This document shows, piece after piece, positions 8,882 through 19,237 of a stretch of DNA of 64,000 bases. Where the stretch lies: assembly GCA_017432075.1 (NCBI GenBank), contig JAFRJV010000133.1, forward strand, positions 1 to 64,000, written 5' to 3'. The notes beneath the pieces are model-generated. The model was not told the origin of the DNA, did not search any database, and worked only from the letters and a program-made list of their open reading frames with translations. The stretch's first letter is position 1, and each line of letters opens with the position of its first letter. The DNA comes from Mogibacterium sp. (GTDB lineage Bacteria > Bacillota > Clostridia > Peptostreptococcales > Anaerovoracaceae). The position numbers were made by a program, and so were the translations under genes.

Positions 8882-10777
8882 ATGAGCAAAGTTATAGGAA
8901 TCGATCTGGGCACCACCAACAGCTGCGTAGCAGTACTCGAAGGCGGAGAGCCTACAGTTATCACAAATGCCGAGGGAATGAGAACCACACCTTCGGTAGT
9001 ATCATTCACAAAGAACGGCGAGAGACTCGTCGGAGAAACAGCAAAGAGAATCGCTATCACAGAGCCTGAAGGTACAGTAGCTTCCATCAAGAGACACATG
9101 GGTGAAAACTACAAGGTAAATCTTCGCGGAAGAGACTACACACCACAGGACATCTCCGCTATGATCCTGCAGAAGCTGAAAGCTGACGCTGAGGCATATC
9201 TCGGTGAAAAGGTCACAGAGGCTGTCATCACAGTTCCTGCTTACTTCAGTGATGCTCAGAAGCAGGCTACAAAGGACGCAGGCAAGATCGCAGGTCTCGA
9301 GGTAAAGAGAATCATCAACGAGCCTACAGCTGCTTCGCTGGCATACGGACTCGATAAGGACACCGGAAGCCACAAGATCCTGGTTTATGACCTGGGCGGC
9401 GGCACATTCGATGTATCCGTACTCGAGCTCGGCGACGGAGTATTCGAAGTACTCGCTACAAACGGCGATACACACCTCGGCGGAGACGACTTCGACAACG
9501 CACTGATGAACTTCCTGGCAGACAGCTTCCAGAAGGAGAACGGAATCGACCTCAGACAGGACAAGATGGCTCTCCAGAGACTCAAAGAGGCAGCAGAGAA
9601 GGCAAAGAAGGAGCTCTCAACAGCCCAGACTACAAAGGTCAACCTGCCGTTCATCGCTGCAAACGCATCCGGTCCGCTCCACATGGACATGGACGTAACA
9701 AGAGCAAGATTCGAGCAGCTGACAAAGAACCTCGTAGACAGAACGATCGAGCCTATGCATAAGGCTATGAAGGACGCAGGCGTTACTTCTGCAGACCTTG
9801 AGAAGGTCATCCTTGTAGGCGGATCCACAAGAATCCCGGCTGTTCAGGAAGCAGTAAGAAGCGTAACAGGCAAGGAGCCGTTCAAGGGAATCAACCCTGA
9901 CGAGTGCGTAGCTATCGGAGCTGCTATCCAGGCAGGCGTACTTACAGGTGAAGTCAATGACATCCTTCTCCTCGACGTAACACCGCTGTCACTGTCGATC
10001 GAGACACTCGGCGGAGTCGCTACAAAACTCATCGAGAGAAACACAACGATCCCTACAAAGAAGAGCCAGATCTTCTCAACAGCAGCAGACAACCAGACTG
10101 CAGTAGACATCCACGTTATGCAGGGTGAGAGAGAAATGGCTGCCGGCAACATCACACTCGGCAGATTCCAGCTCACAGGCATCGCACCGGCGCCACGCGG
10201 AATTCCTCAGATCGAGGTAACATTCGATATCGATGCTAACGGTATCGTTAATGTAAGCGCTAAGGATATGGCTACAGGAAAAGAGCAGAAGATCACCATC
10301 ACTTCTTCGACAAAGCTGTCTGAGGACGAGATCAACGCAAAGATCAAGGAAGCTGAACAGTTCGCAGAGCAGGATAAGAAGCAGAAAGAGACAGTTGAGA
10401 CAAAGAACCAGTCTGAAGGAATGATCTTCGAGATCGAGAAGCAGCTCAAGGAACTCGGTGATAAGGTCACAGAGTCCGAGAAGGCAGCTGTAGAGGCAGC
10501 AAAGGATGCTCTCCAGAAGGCTGTCGATGCAGGCGATGTTGAAGACATGAAGACAAAGATGGAAGCGCTCACAAACGCATTCTATCCGATCTCGACAAGG
10601 ATCTATCAGGAAGCTCAGGCTGCACAGCAGGGAGCTGCAGGCGGACAGGGATTCAATCCTAACATGGGAGGCTTCGACCCTAACAACATGGGTGGATTCA
10701 ACCCTGGAGACATGGGCGGAAACTCAGCCCCGAATGACGGCACAGTTGATGCTGATTACGAGGTTGTAGACGACTAA
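8882..10777 (+). CDS. dnaK: Molecular chaperone DnaK (Hsp70)
   Basis: A 631-residue Hsp70. The ATPase domain starts with [19 protein letters not shown] and contains the phosphate loops [13 protein letters not shown] and [12 protein letters not shown]. The substrate-binding domain follows the linker [12 protein letters not shown], and the helical lid ends in a Gly/Asn/Met-rich tail ([14 protein letters not shown]) and the acidic [19 protein letters not shown] ribosome site is present. Codon use is strongly biased, as expected for a highly expressed gene. Confidence 0.98.
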   Translation: MSKVIGIDLGTTNSCVAVLEGGEPTVITNAEGMRTTPSVVSFTKNGERLVGETAKRIAITEPEGTVASIKRHMGENYKVNLRGRDYTPQDISAMILQKLKADAEAYLGEKVTEAVITVPAYFSDAQKQATKDAGKIAGLEVKRIINEPTAASLAYGLDKDTGSHKILVYDLGGGTFDVSVLELGDGVFEVLATNGDTHLGGDDFDNALMNFLADSFQKENGIDLRQDKMALQRLKEAAEKAKKELSTAQTTKVNLPFIAANASGPLHMDMDVTRARFEQLTKNLVDRTIEPMHKAMKDAGVTSADLEKVILVGGSTRIPAVQEAVRSVTGKEPFKGINPDECVAIGAAIQAGVLTGEVNDILLLDVTPLSLSIETLGGVATKLIERNTTIPTKKSQIFSTAADNQTAVDIHVMQGEREMAAGNITLGRFQLTGIAPAPRGIPQIEVTFDIDANGIVNVSAKDMATGKEQKITITSSTKLSEDEINAKIKEAEQFAEQDKKQKETVETKNQSEGMIFEIEKQLKELGDKVTESEKAAVEAAKDALQKAVDAGDVEDMKTKMEALTNAFYPISTRIYQEAQAAQQGAAGGQGFNPNMGGFDPNNMGGFNPGDMGGNSAPNDGTVDADYEVVDD

Positions 10778-10801
10778 TAATATTGAAAGGGAATTACCCA
10801 T

Positions 10802-11959
10802 ATGGCAGACAAGAGGGATTATTACGAGGTCCTCGGGGTCAATAAGGGATCATCGGATGCTGAAATCAAGAAAGCTTACCATAAGCTTGCCATGAAGTAT
10901 CACCCTGACAAAAATCCCGGTGACAAGGAGGCAGAGGAGAAGTTCAAGGAAGTCAACGAAGCTTACGAAGTTCTCTCAGATCCCGATAAAAAGGACAAAT
11001 ATGACAGGTTCGGATTTGCGGGCGTAGACCCGAACTTCGGAGCAGGCCAGGGCGGATTTGGCGGATTCGGCGGATTCGGAAACTTTGGCGGAGGTTTCGG
11101 CGGAGCCGGCATGAATTTCGATGACATATTCGATATGTTCGGAGGAATGGGCGGCGCAAGAAGATCTTCGAGAAGAGGAGGTCCGCAGAAGGGCAGAGAC
11201 CTGCAGAAGACTATCACCATCGATTTCACTGATGCACTCTTCGGATGCAGTAAACAGATCGAGCTTGCCAAGAACGTCAAGTGCAAGACCTGCGGAGGCA
11301 CCGGAGCAAAGCCGGGTACTGGCAAGAAGACCTGTGATCAGTGCGGCGGAAGCGGTCAGATCTCACAGGTAAGCAACACGCCTTTCGGCAGGTTCCAGAA
11401 TGTTACGACCTGCCCTAAGTGCGGCGGTACCGGTCAGATGATAGAGACTCCTTGCACCGACTGCGGAGGCACCGGAGTCAACCGCAAGATCGTAAAGATC
11501 AAAGTCGACATTCCTGCAGGAGTCGATACAGACAGTATCGTGACTGTAAGAGGACAGGGCGAGCCTGGAGTAAACGGCGGACCGGACGGCGATCTCTACA
11601 TCGTAGTCAACGTGAGACCTCACAGCACATATAAGAGAAGGGGCGACGATCTTTACCTCGAAATGCCTATCACATTCGATGTGGCGGCTCTCGGAGGCAA
11701 GGTGCAGGTTCCGGGTTTCGGTGAGAGCTATAGCTACACCATAACTCCGGGCACTCAGACGGGATCATCGTTCAGGCTGAAAGGCAAAGGTGTGCCTAAT
11801 GTGAGGACCGGACGCAAGGGCGACCTGTACGTGAAGGTGGTAGTTGAAGTACCGACCCATCTGAACCGCAAGGAGAAGAAGGCCATCGAGGAGATGGCTC
11901 AGAAGATCGGAAACGAATCCTATCCTAAAAAGGAAAGATTCAGCAAGCTGAAATTCTGA
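10802..11959 (+). CDS. dnaJ: Chaperone DnaJ (Hsp40, type I)
   Basis: A 385-residue type I J-protein that delivers clients to DnaK and stimulates its ATPase. The J domain (1-70) has the HPD tripeptide in [11 protein letters not shown] Gly/Phe-rich linker (about 80-120) follows, then four CxxCxGxG zinc repeats ([32 protein letters not shown]) between about 158 and 220, then the two C-terminal beta domains. It is the last gene of the heat-shock operon and is followed by a hairpin. Confidence 0.97.
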   Translation: MADKRDYYEVLGVNKGSSDAEIKKAYHKLAMKYHPDKNPGDKEAEEKFKEVNEAYEVLSDPDKKDKYDRFGFAGVDPNFGAGQGGFGGFGGFGNFGGGFGGAGMNFDDIFDMFGGMGGARRSSRRGGPQKGRDLQKTITIDFTDALFGCSKQIELAKNVKCKTCGGTGAKPGTGKKTCDQCGGSGQISQVSNTPFGRFQNVTTCPKCGGTGQMIETPCTDCGGTGVNRKIVKIKVDIPAGVDTDSIVTVRGQGEPGVNGGPDGDLYIVVNVRPHSTYKRRGDDLYLEMPITFDVAALGGKVQVPGFGESYSYTITPGTQTGSSFRLKGKGVPNVRTGRKGDLYVKVVVEVPTHLNRKEKKAIEEMAQKIGNESYPKKERFSKLKF

Positions 11960-11981
11960 ACACAATAACAATTACAGAAGA

Positions 11982-12015
11982 GGCGCATCGCAAATCTCTG
12001 TGATGCGCCATTCTT
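11982..12015 (+). terminator. Hairpin terminator after dnaJ
   Basis: An 8-bp stem (GGCGCATC / GATGCGCC) is followed by ATTCTTAT. The T tract is imperfect, so some read-through into lon is possible. Confidence 0.6.
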
Positions 12016-12046
12016 ATATCTAAAAAAGGGTAAAAAAGGAGCAGAA

Positions 12047-14344
12047 ATGATAGTAGTACCTGTATACAACATGATACTCGCGCCTGACGCGAACATATAC
12101 TTCAACATAAATCAGGTGCGAAGGAATGCGGGCGACAAGGGACTCGCAGTAGGTGAGAGAGTGGTCCTGATAGTAGCCAGAGACAACGAGAGCTACAGGG
12201 ATCTTACACCGGAGAGCTTCTATCCGATAGGGATATCCGGGGAGATAAAGGAGATAAACAACCAGGGCTATGTCGTTATACATACGTCTTACCGTGTTGA
12301 CGTAGATAATATCGAGATCGGAATGGATGATTCAATAAGACTCACCATGACGAGAAGAAGCGATATAGACGATATGAGCAGAAGCGTTGAGAAAGAAAAG
12401 CTTGACGGCATGCTCGAAGAAATGAGAAGGTTCGCATCGGGCTTTGAGTGGGCTGATTCAGCAGAATACTGGCTCAGGCAGATAGATTCGCTTGAAAGGG
12501 CGGCATGCGTAATGTCACCATGGATGGACATCCCGAATGCTGAAAGATATGCGATACTTGCTGAGGACAGCCGTACCAAAAGAGCGGAACTCATAGAAGA
12601 GGCCCTTTACGGCTTCATGGAAGTAGGCCGTATCACCAATGAGGCGATGACATCTCAGCAGCAGGAACATCAGAAGATGTACCGCGAGCAGGCCATAAAG
12701 CGCCAGATGGAGCATCTGCAGAAAGAACTCGATGAGATGCATCCGGAGAATGTTACGGATATACAGAAATTCGAGCAGAAGATCGCGGAATCGGGCATGA
12801 ATGAGACTGCGAGAAAGGAAGCTGAAAAGGTTCTCAACCGGCTTAAACAGGAGGGAAGCCAGAGCGCAGAATCCGGGATGCTGTACGATTATCTCGATTT
12901 CGTGACGGGACTGGCCTGGAAAAAAGAAGAGGCATCCTATATAGACCTTGACAAGGCGCGTAAGGTGCTCGATGAGGATCATTACGGACTGAATAAGGTA
13001 AAGGACCGCATAATACAGCAGATAGCGGTCATGGACCTCAAGAAAGAGCAGTCGGGATCGATACTCCTGTTCGTGGGTGCACCTGGAACCGGCAAGACCA
13101 GCATAGGAAAGAGCATCGCAAGGGCTCTCGGACGCGAATACGTGAGAGTGAGCCTTGGCGGAGTACATGACGAGTCGGATATCCGCGGACATCGCAGAAC
13201 TTACATAGGCGCGATGCCGGGGCGTATAATGGACGGCATACAAAAAAGCGGAGTATCAAACCCGGTAATGGTGCTGGATGAAGTCGATAAACTGTCGGCA
13301 TCGTATCACGGCAGCCCTGCAAGCGCTCTTCTCGAAGTGCTTGATCCTGAACAGAACAATACCTTCATAGATCATTATATGAACGTTCCATACGATCTTT
13401 CGGACGTGATGTTCATCTGTACTGCAAACACGGCTGATACCATTCCTGAGCCGCTTCTTAACCGTATGGAAGTCATACAGTTCAGCGGATATACACCAAT
13501 AGAGAAGCTTTCAATAGCACGCGAACATCTGGTTCCGAAGTCGATGGAAGCTATGGGCATCGACCCTCAGATAATGGAGATCACTGATGATGCTATCAGG
13601 AAGATCATTTCAGATTACACGATGGAAGCCGGAGTCCGCGGGCTCAGGAAGCGCATAGATACTCTCTGCCGTGTTCTGGCGGTCAAGGTAGCAAGCGAAC
13701 CTGACCGCAGACTGACCGTTACACCGGATGTAGTTGATGAGGAGATAGATGCAAGGCCTGTACAGCACAGCAAAATACTTCCGGAACCGAAAGCAGGTGT
13801 AGTTACGGGTCTTGCCTGGACACCTGTAGGCGGCGAGATACTGTATATCGAGACTATGTTCACCAAAGGCAAGGGTGAGATAATCATTACAGGACAGCTT
13901 GGGGATGTAATGAAGGAGTCTGCAAGAATAGCAGTAAGTCTTGTAAAGACACTGTTCCCGGATAAAGCTAATTTGTTCAATGACAATGATCTGCACATCC
14001 ATGTGCCTGAAGGTGCTGTGCCTAAGGACGGTCCGTCGGCAGGCATAGCGCTGACAACTGCGCTTTCGTCGCTTGTGACCGGGTGTGTGGTCGATCCTCA
14101 CATAGCGATGACGGGAGAAGTCGCTCTGAGAGGTGCGGTAACACCGATAGGCGGCCTTCCTGAAAAGCTGATGGCTGCTGAAAGGGCAGGAATCACAAAA
14201 GTATTCATACCTGAGGAAAATGAATACGACCTTAAGGATGTGGCTGATGAAGTCAAGGAGAAAATAGAGATCAGAACGGTCTCTAAGGTCGGAGAAGTTC
14301 TTATGGCAGTCGGCATACTCGCTGCAGATGGGAGACCGGCATAA
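12047..14344 (+). CDS. lon: ATP-dependent protease LonA
   Basis: A 765-residue cytoplasmic AAA+ serine protease that degrades misfolded and regulatory proteins. Order of domains: N-terminal LON substrate domain (1-200), coiled-coil helices (about 200-290), AAA+ module with Walker A GAPGTGKTS and Walker B MVLDEVDK, and the protease domain with the catalytic Ser in PKDGPSAG and Lys in GGLPEKLMAA. Its length is slightly below the usual 770-810, mostly in the N-terminal domain. It lies 87 bases after dnaJ. No CIRCE is present before it, so it is not an obvious HrcA target. Confidence 0.96.
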   Translation: MIVVPVYNMILAPDANIYFNINQVRRNAGDKGLAVGERVVLIVARDNESYRDLTPESFYPIGISGEIKEINNQGYVVIHTSYRVDVDNIEIGMDDSIRLTMTRRSDIDDMSRSVEKEKLDGMLEEMRRFASGFEWADSAEYWLRQIDSLERAACVMSPWMDIPNAERYAILAEDSRTKRAELIEEALYGFMEVGRITNEAMTSQQQEHQKMYREQAIKRQMEHLQKELDEMHPENVTDIQKFEQKIAESGMNETARKEAEKVLNRLKQEGSQSAESGMLYDYLDFVTGLAWKKEEASYIDLDKARKVLDEDHYGLNKVKDRIIQQIAVMDLKKEQSGSILLFVGAPGTGKTSIGKSIARALGREYVRVSLGGVHDESDIRGHRRTYIGAMPGRIMDGIQKSGVSNPVMVLDEVDKLSASYHGSPASALLEVLDPEQNNTFIDHYMNVPYDLSDVMFICTANTADTIPEPLLNRMEVIQFSGYTPIEKLSIAREHLVPKSMEAMGIDPQIMEITDDAIRKIISDYTMEAGVRGLRKRIDTLCRVLAVKVASEPDRRLTVTPDVVDEEIDARPVQHSKILPEPKAGVVTGLAWTPVGGEILYIETMFTKGKGEIIITGQLGDVMKESARIAVSLVKTLFPDKANLFNDNDLHIHVPEGAVPKDGPSAGIALTTALSSLVTGCVVDPHIAMTGEVALRGAVTPIGGLPEKLMAAERAGITKVFIPEENEYDLKDVADEVKEKIEIRTVSKVGEVLMAVGILAADGRPA

Positions 14345-14366
14345 GGAATACTGATAAACTTATAAA

Positions 14367-14400
14367 AAACGCATTGCTTTCATCGGCAATGCGTTTCTTT
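14367..14400 (+). terminator. Bidirectional terminator between lon and the penicillin-binding protein gene
   Basis: AAACGCATTGC / GCAATGCGTTT is an 11-bp perfect stem with T-rich flanks on both strands (TCTTTTTAT on plus, a run ending the A-rich side on minus). It serves the convergent lon and class A PBP genes. Confidence 0.88.
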
Positions 14401-16611
14401 TTATGGCTGTGTTTTTTCGGTGTAGTACTCTCCGTAGACCCGGACTACATCATCCGGCTGCGGAGGATATTCTCCTTCTGTTATATCAGGAACCTGACTC
14501 ATTATTCTGCTCCACAGAAGAGCTGCTGTTCCTGAGGAGCCGCTCATTACAGTATTATGGTCTGTTCCTATCCAGAGTGCAGCAGAGTACTTCGGGGTAA
14601 AGCCCACAAACCAGTAATCGTAGTTGTCGTTTGTAGTTCCTGTTTTTCCTCCGACCTGCACACCGTATATCGATGCGTTGCGGGCGATTCCTCTTGAGAC
14701 TACCGATTCGAGGCAGTCTCTCATTATGAATGCTACTCCCTCATCAAGTACACGGGTCTCTTCAGGTTCTTTCTCAAGAAGGACCTTGCCTTTGGCGTTT
14801 GTTACTTTCGTATATGCAGAAGGGGAAGTCCTCACTCCTCCGTTAGGGAAAGTCCCGTAAGCGATGGACATATCGAGCGGAGTTGTTCCGTAAGTCATCG
14901 CCCCCAATGCCAGGGCGGCAGGGTTGTAGTCATTAGTCGGTTTGGAAGCGTCATCAGAGATCGTGGATATGCCGTATTTCCGGAGCATCTCCATCGAATA
15001 GTCTGCGCCGACCTGAAGCTGGATCTTTACGGCGCATGTGTTGATCGACTGCTGAAGAGCTGTTCTGAACGTCCTGTAACCCGAGAATCTCCTTGAGAAG
15101 TTGAGCGGCCAGACTTCGTCATTTATGAGCAGTCTTTCGTCGATAACCGTTGATCCTGCTGTGATATAGTCGCCCCACCGATGAATGCCCTGCCTGTCGA
15201 TCCCGTAATCGACGAACGGGAACTGCATCCCGCGCTTAGCGTAATCCTCGCTCTTCTGAAGCGCAGCAGAATACACGGCCAGAGGCTTTATCGATGATCC
15301 CGGCTGCCTCGGGGATGTTGCCCTGTTAAAAAGCATCTGTCCGGAGGTGTTTCTTCCACCGGCCATTGCCCGGATCCGGCCCGTGCCAACCTCGGTCACG
15401 ACCATTGCTGCCTGCGGATCTTCCTCTGAATACGGGAAGTTCCAGTCGTCGCTGAATTCGCTGTTGATCGCGTTCTGTATATCCTGGTCGATCGTAGAAT
15501 AAATACGGAGACCGCCGGTATGTATGAGCTGTTCCGCTTTGTCCTTCGTCATGGAATACTTTTTCGCAAGGTCATTCGCCACCTCGTCAGTAAGGTAATC
15601 CGTGAAATAGGTCAGTTCCTTAGGCTTTTTTTCTATGTGCGGATGCACGATTTTGGCAATCTTTTTCTTTGCCTTCTCCGCCTTCTCAGAGCTGATGTAA
15701 CCCTGTTCCAGCATGAGATCGAGTACCAGATCGCGCCTTTCAGAAGCCAGTTCATTCGCATACAGACCATACTTTTTCATGTATGTCGTATTCTCATCTT
15801 TGCTGTCTTTCAGAAGGGCGTAGGTGTCCGGAGCCTGCGGCAGGGCGGCGAGGGCAGCGCTTTGTGTAAGGTTGAGCTCATCCACTTCCTTCCCGAAATA
15901 CGTATATGCCGCAGCTTTGATCCCGTAGCATCCATATCCCAGATATATGGTGTTAAGATATGCCTCAAGGATCTCGTCCTTTGAATACGCTCTTTCGATC
16001 TTTAGAGCATAGATCATCTCGCGAAGCTTACGGCTTAGCGTTCGTTCGCTTTTTATGTCCGCGAGGAACACGTTTCTGGCCAGCTGCTGCGTGATCGTGG
16101 ATGTGCCGCTGATCTCGCTTGTGCGCCCGGTCAGTTTGCTCAGAACCGCGCCGAACAGCCTTTTATAATTCAGTCCATGATGATTGTAGAACGTTTTGTC
16201 CTCTATGGCGATGAAGGCGTTCTTTGTATTCTCGGGGATGTCATTTATGGAGACGACCTCCCTGTCTTCGGTGTAGTAAAGCTTGTCTATCTCAGCGCCC
16301 TTTGCATCATAGATGATAGAACTGAGATCGATATTTGCGTATATGCTGCTGGCGTCAGGATCTATGCTGGGTACAGAGTTGTAGGCGTACACAAAGGTCC
16401 CGACAATTGCGAGCACAACAAAACACAGCACGCCTATAAGGACCTTACCTTTGGTCAGAGGCTTTGAGCTGCGGCCTTTCCTGTCTTTCCTGAAGCTGAA
16501 GAACTTTCTTTTGGATTTCTTTTTTGCGTTATCGTCAATTTCTTTCCACTTGAAGTTTATCTTCTCAGAATTATCTTTATTTATGTCGTTGCTGTTATTA
16601 ATTTCTGACAC
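14401..16611 (-). CDS. Class A penicillin-binding protein (PBP1A type)
   Basis: A 736-residue bifunctional peptidoglycan synthase. A short basic cytoplasmic tail is followed by one membrane segment (about 57-78). The GT51 transglycosylase domain has the catalytic Glu in IAIEDKTFYNHHG and the STITQQLARN and RKLREM motifs. The transpeptidase domain has the active Ser in the SxxK motif of RQPGSSIKPLAVY, SIN (QQSINTCAV) and the KTGTT box. Translation starts at GTG with a clear GAGGAG ribosome site 8 bases upstream. It stands alone on the minus strand, convergent with lon. Confidence 0.93.
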   Translation of the reverse strand: MSEINNSNDINKDNSEKINFKWKEIDDNAKKKSKRKFFSFRKDRKGRSSKPLTKGKVLIGVLCFVVLAIVGTFVYAYNSVPSIDPDASSIYANIDLSSIIYDAKGAEIDKLYYTEDREVVSINDIPENTKNAFIAIEDKTFYNHHGLNYKRLFGAVLSKLTGRTSEISGTSTITQQLARNVFLADIKSERTLSRKLREMIYALKIERAYSKDEILEAYLNTIYLGYGCYGIKAAAYTYFGKEVDELNLTQSAALAALPQAPDTYALLKDSKDENTTYMKKYGLYANELASERRDLVLDLMLEQGYISSEKAEKAKKKIAKIVHPHIEKKPKELTYFTDYLTDEVANDLAKKYSMTKDKAEQLIHTGGLRIYSTIDQDIQNAINSEFSDDWNFPYSEEDPQAAMVVTEVGTGRIRAMAGGRNTSGQMLFNRATSPRQPGSSIKPLAVYSAALQKSEDYAKRGMQFPFVDYGIDRQGIHRWGDYITAGSTVIDERLLINDEVWPLNFSRRFSGYRTFRTALQQSINTCAVKIQLQVGADYSMEMLRKYGISTISDDASKPTNDYNPAALALGAMTYGTTPLDMSIAYGTFPNGGVRTSPSAYTKVTNAKGKVLLEKEPEETRVLDEGVAFIMRDCLESVVSRGIARNASIYGVQVGGKTGTTNDNYDYWFVGFTPKYSAALWIGTDHNTVMSGSSGTAALLWSRIMSQVPDITEGEYPPQPDDVVRVYGEYYTEKTQP

Positions 16612-16750
16612 TGCTTTCTCCTCGATTTCTGCATACCCATTTTAGGATTACAACGTCAGGATATCAACCTTTAAATAGCAGAAATATTATTTAATTCTGA
16701 CAGAAAAAGATAGTACTGATCAGCTGTGTATAATCCGGGGAACATTAAAA

Positions 16751-16780
16751 AACGGTGAGTGTGTAACGCACCGTTTTTTT
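16751..16780 (-). terminator. Bidirectional hairpin terminator
   Basis: AACGGTG / CACCGTT with a T run of seven on the plus strand and six on the minus strand. On the minus strand it ends transcripts of the aminotransferase at 16812-18005 before they reach the PBP gene. Confidence 0.85.
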
Positions 16781-16811
16781 GTTTACTATAATATTTTATA
16801 GGCAGAACAGA

Positions 16812-18005
16812 CTATTTGCCGTATTTTTCGATAAGACGCTTGAATCCAGGCATGGAATTCTTGATGGTTTCATTGGATACGCAGTATGCGAGCCGCAGAT
16901 ATCCCGGGCAGCCGAAGCCTGTACCAGGAACTATAAGGATGTTCTCCTCAAGCTTAGCAGCTTCGCTGAATGCCATATCGTCACCATTAGGAGCCTTCAT
17001 GAACAGATAGAACGCTCCGTCAGGTTTAGCGCATTCATAGCCCATTTCCGTCAGACCATTATAGAGATCATTTCTGTTCTCGTCATAAGCTACGAGGTCA
17101 GGCATGCAGTCAACACATTCTTCAACGACTCTCTGTATGAGTGTAGGAGGGCAGACAGAACCGATCTCTCTTGCTGCGCCGGCAACTGCACTGAGAACTC
17201 CGTGCTGGTTGTGACATTTGGCCGGAACATATACATATCCTATACGTTCGCCAGGAAGCGACAGGCTCTTGGACCATGAGTAGCAGACTATGGTGTTGTC
17301 GTATACCTCAGGTATGAATGTAACTACTGCATCTCCGTAAACGAGTTCTCTGTACGGTTCGTCAGCGATGATATAAATTGGATGGCCGTATTTGACCTCT
17401 TTGCGCTTGAGAACGGCAGCGATCTTCTCGAGGGTTTCTCTGGTATATACTACTCCGGAAGGGTTGTTAGGGGAGTTTATTACTAAAGCCACGGTGTCAT
17501 GGTTTATGGTTTCTTCGAGAGCTTCAAGATTTATCTGAAAATCCGGAATATCAGGATCAACTCTTCTGACTTTGCCGCCGCCGGCTTTAAAGAATACGTT
17601 GTACTCCGGGAAATATGGAGCAATAACAACGAAGTTGTCATCCGGTTTTGTGGTAAGTGCGCATGCTACAGAAACAAGTGCAGGTGCGCATCCGCAAGTC
17701 ATGAATAGCTCGCTTGCCTGAGCGTTTGTGCTGAATCTTTCTCTCAGATTTGCCGCGATGGATTCTCTTGTGCTTTCAAATCCCGGTGCCATTGAATATC
17801 CGTGCAGCAGGATGGAACTTTCTTCATCAACGAGTTTCTTGATCGTGTCATTGACTTTTTTAGGAGCAGGTATGCTCGGATTGCCCAGTGAATAATCGTA
17901 GACTTTGTCTCTTCCGAGTTTTTTTGCCTGCTCCAGTCCGTAGGCGAAGAGTTCGCGGATGATGCTTGGCGCAGTGCCATAGCCATAATATTTTTCATTA
18001 ACCAT
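16812..18005 (-). CDS. PLP-dependent aminotransferase class I/II
   Basis: A 397-residue fold-type I aminotransferase. The PLP lysine lies in SWSKSLSLPGERIGY, the aspartate that holds the pyridine nitrogen in IIADEPYRE, and the asparagine in NSPNNPSGVVY. These point to an aspartate or aromatic amino acid aminotransferase, but the exact substrate is not readable. It is clearly paralogous to the enzyme at 36682-37881, sharing the GNP motif near the start and the SWSKSLS block. AAAGGAGAACAGCT precedes the ATG, and a good promoter lies upstream. Confidence 0.88.
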   Translation of the reverse strand: MVNEKYYGYGTAPSIIRELFAYGLEQAKKLGRDKVYDYSLGNPSIPAPKKVNDTIKKLVDEESSILLHGYSMAPGFESTRESIAANLRERFSTNAQASELFMTCGCAPALVSVACALTTKPDDNFVVIAPYFPEYNVFFKAGGGKVRRVDPDIPDFQINLEALEETINHDTVALVINSPNNPSGVVYTRETLEKIAAVLKRKEVKYGHPIYIIADEPYRELVYGDAVVTFIPEVYDNTIVCYSWSKSLSLPGERIGYVYVPAKCHNQHGVLSAVAGAAREIGSVCPPTLIQRVVEECVDCMPDLVAYDENRNDLYNGLTEMGYECAKPDGAFYLFMKAPNGDDMAFSEAAKLEENILIVPGTGFGCPGYLRLAYCVSNETIKNSMPGFKRLIEKYGK

Positions 18006-18057
18006 AGCTGTTCTCCTTTATATAACGATTTATTTGATCTGTAAGTCCGTGATGCCC

Positions 18058-18086
18058 TTTATACTCTTATTATTATTTTAGCACAA
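18058..18086 (-). promoter_or_regulatory. Promoter of the aminotransferase gene
   Basis: On the minus strand TTGTGC (18081-18086), a 17-base spacer and TATAAA (18058-18063), about 50 bases before the start codon. Confidence 0.65.
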
Positions 18087-18180
18087 TGCTTTGTACCTGA
18101 ATGTATTTATTTCGGTGGGAGTCGCGTTATGCTAAAATGAGATGTCGGACCGGAGATTATTTAATGATAAAGGAGAAAGT

Positions 18181-19227
18181 ATGTTATTCGGACATGATAA
18201 AGTGGAAATACTGCATCTGCCTACTCCTCTCGAACGCCTGAACAATGTTTCGGAGGATCTCGGTATCAATGTATACTGCAAGAGAGACGATCTTACCAAT
18301 CTTGCTACGGGAGGCAACAAGCTCCGTAAGCTGGAGTACTTTCTTAAGGATGCTCAGGATAAAGGAGCCACGATGCTTATAACAGAAGGCGGTGCACAGA
18401 CCAACCATGGCCGGCTGACTGCCGCGGTGGCTGCGAAATTCGGGCTCAGATGCGCGATAATCACTGCAGACGATTATCCGGGTGAAATAAGCGCAAATCT
18501 GCTCCTGGACGGAATGCTGGGCTGCCCGGTCTACTTCGTGAAGGATATGGAGACAGGCAGACAGGCAGTAATAGACAAGTTCACGGCTGAGGGAGAAAAA
18601 GTCTACTACGTTCCTATGGGCGGTTCCAATGAGATAGGAATGCTCGGATATGTGGAGTGTGCCATGGAGCTCGACAAGCAGGCCAGAGAGATGGGCATAG
18701 GCAGCGCTTCTGTCTACGTTACGGTCGGGAGCATGGGCACATATCTCGGTATGCTGATCGGACTGAAGGAGTGCGGATCCGATCTCAGACTGGTAGGTAT
18801 CAATGTGCTGCCATATGCTGAAGATTCTGCAGATGAAGCAGCAAACGGGAAGGCTCTTAAGGCAGCTCTCGGTGAATATTATAAACAGGCATGTGAGGCA
18901 TTTGCGGAATACAGCGGCAGCTGGGACATCACGCCTGATGATTTCAACATAGTGACTCACTACATACACGGAGCTTACAACAATGCAGTAGATGAGGTGC
19001 GCGAGGTCATGTACTATCTTGCACGCAAGGAAGCTATAATCATCGATCCTTGCTATACGGGCAAGACCTTCGAAGCTGTTGTTGACGGAGCGAGGAACGG
19101 AAGCATTGAAAAAGGCTCTGACGTTATATTCATGCATACCGGAGGACTTCCGGGCATATACACAAAGCATCACAGGGTCGAACTCGAACGTGAACTCATG
19201 CCGTACATGCATACGGACGAATTTTGA
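18181..19227 (+). CDS. D-cysteine desulfhydrase / ACC deaminase family PLP enzyme
   Basis: A 348-residue fold-type II PLP enzyme. Family blocks visible are PLERL near the start, KRDDLTNLATGGNKLRKLEY with the PLP lysine in GGNKLRK, the TEGGAQTNHGR loop and the C-terminal HTGGLPGIY. Members break down D-cysteine to pyruvate, ammonia and sulfide, or deaminate aminocyclopropane carboxylate; D-cysteine desulfhydrase is more likely in an anaerobe. The start at 18181 follows AAAGGAGAAAGT; an in-frame ATG 39 bases upstream lacks a ribosome site. The next gene begins 10 bases downstream. Confidence 0.82.
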   Translation: MLFGHDKVEILHLPTPLERLNNVSEDLGINVYCKRDDLTNLATGGNKLRKLEYFLKDAQDKGATMLITEGGAQTNHGRLTAAVAAKFGLRCAIITADDYPGEISANLLLDGMLGCPVYFVKDMETGRQAVIDKFTAEGEKVYYVPMGGSNEIGMLGYVECAMELDKQAREMGIGSASVYVTVGSMGTYLGMLIGLKECGSDLRLVGINVLPYAEDSADEAANGKALKAALGEYYKQACEAFAEYSGSWDITPDDFNIVTHYIHGAYNNAVDEVREVMYYLARKEAIIIDPCYTGKTFEAVVDGARNGSIEKGSDVIFMHTGGLPGIYTKHHRVELERELMPYMHTDEF

Positions 19228-19237
19228 GGTGCGTTGA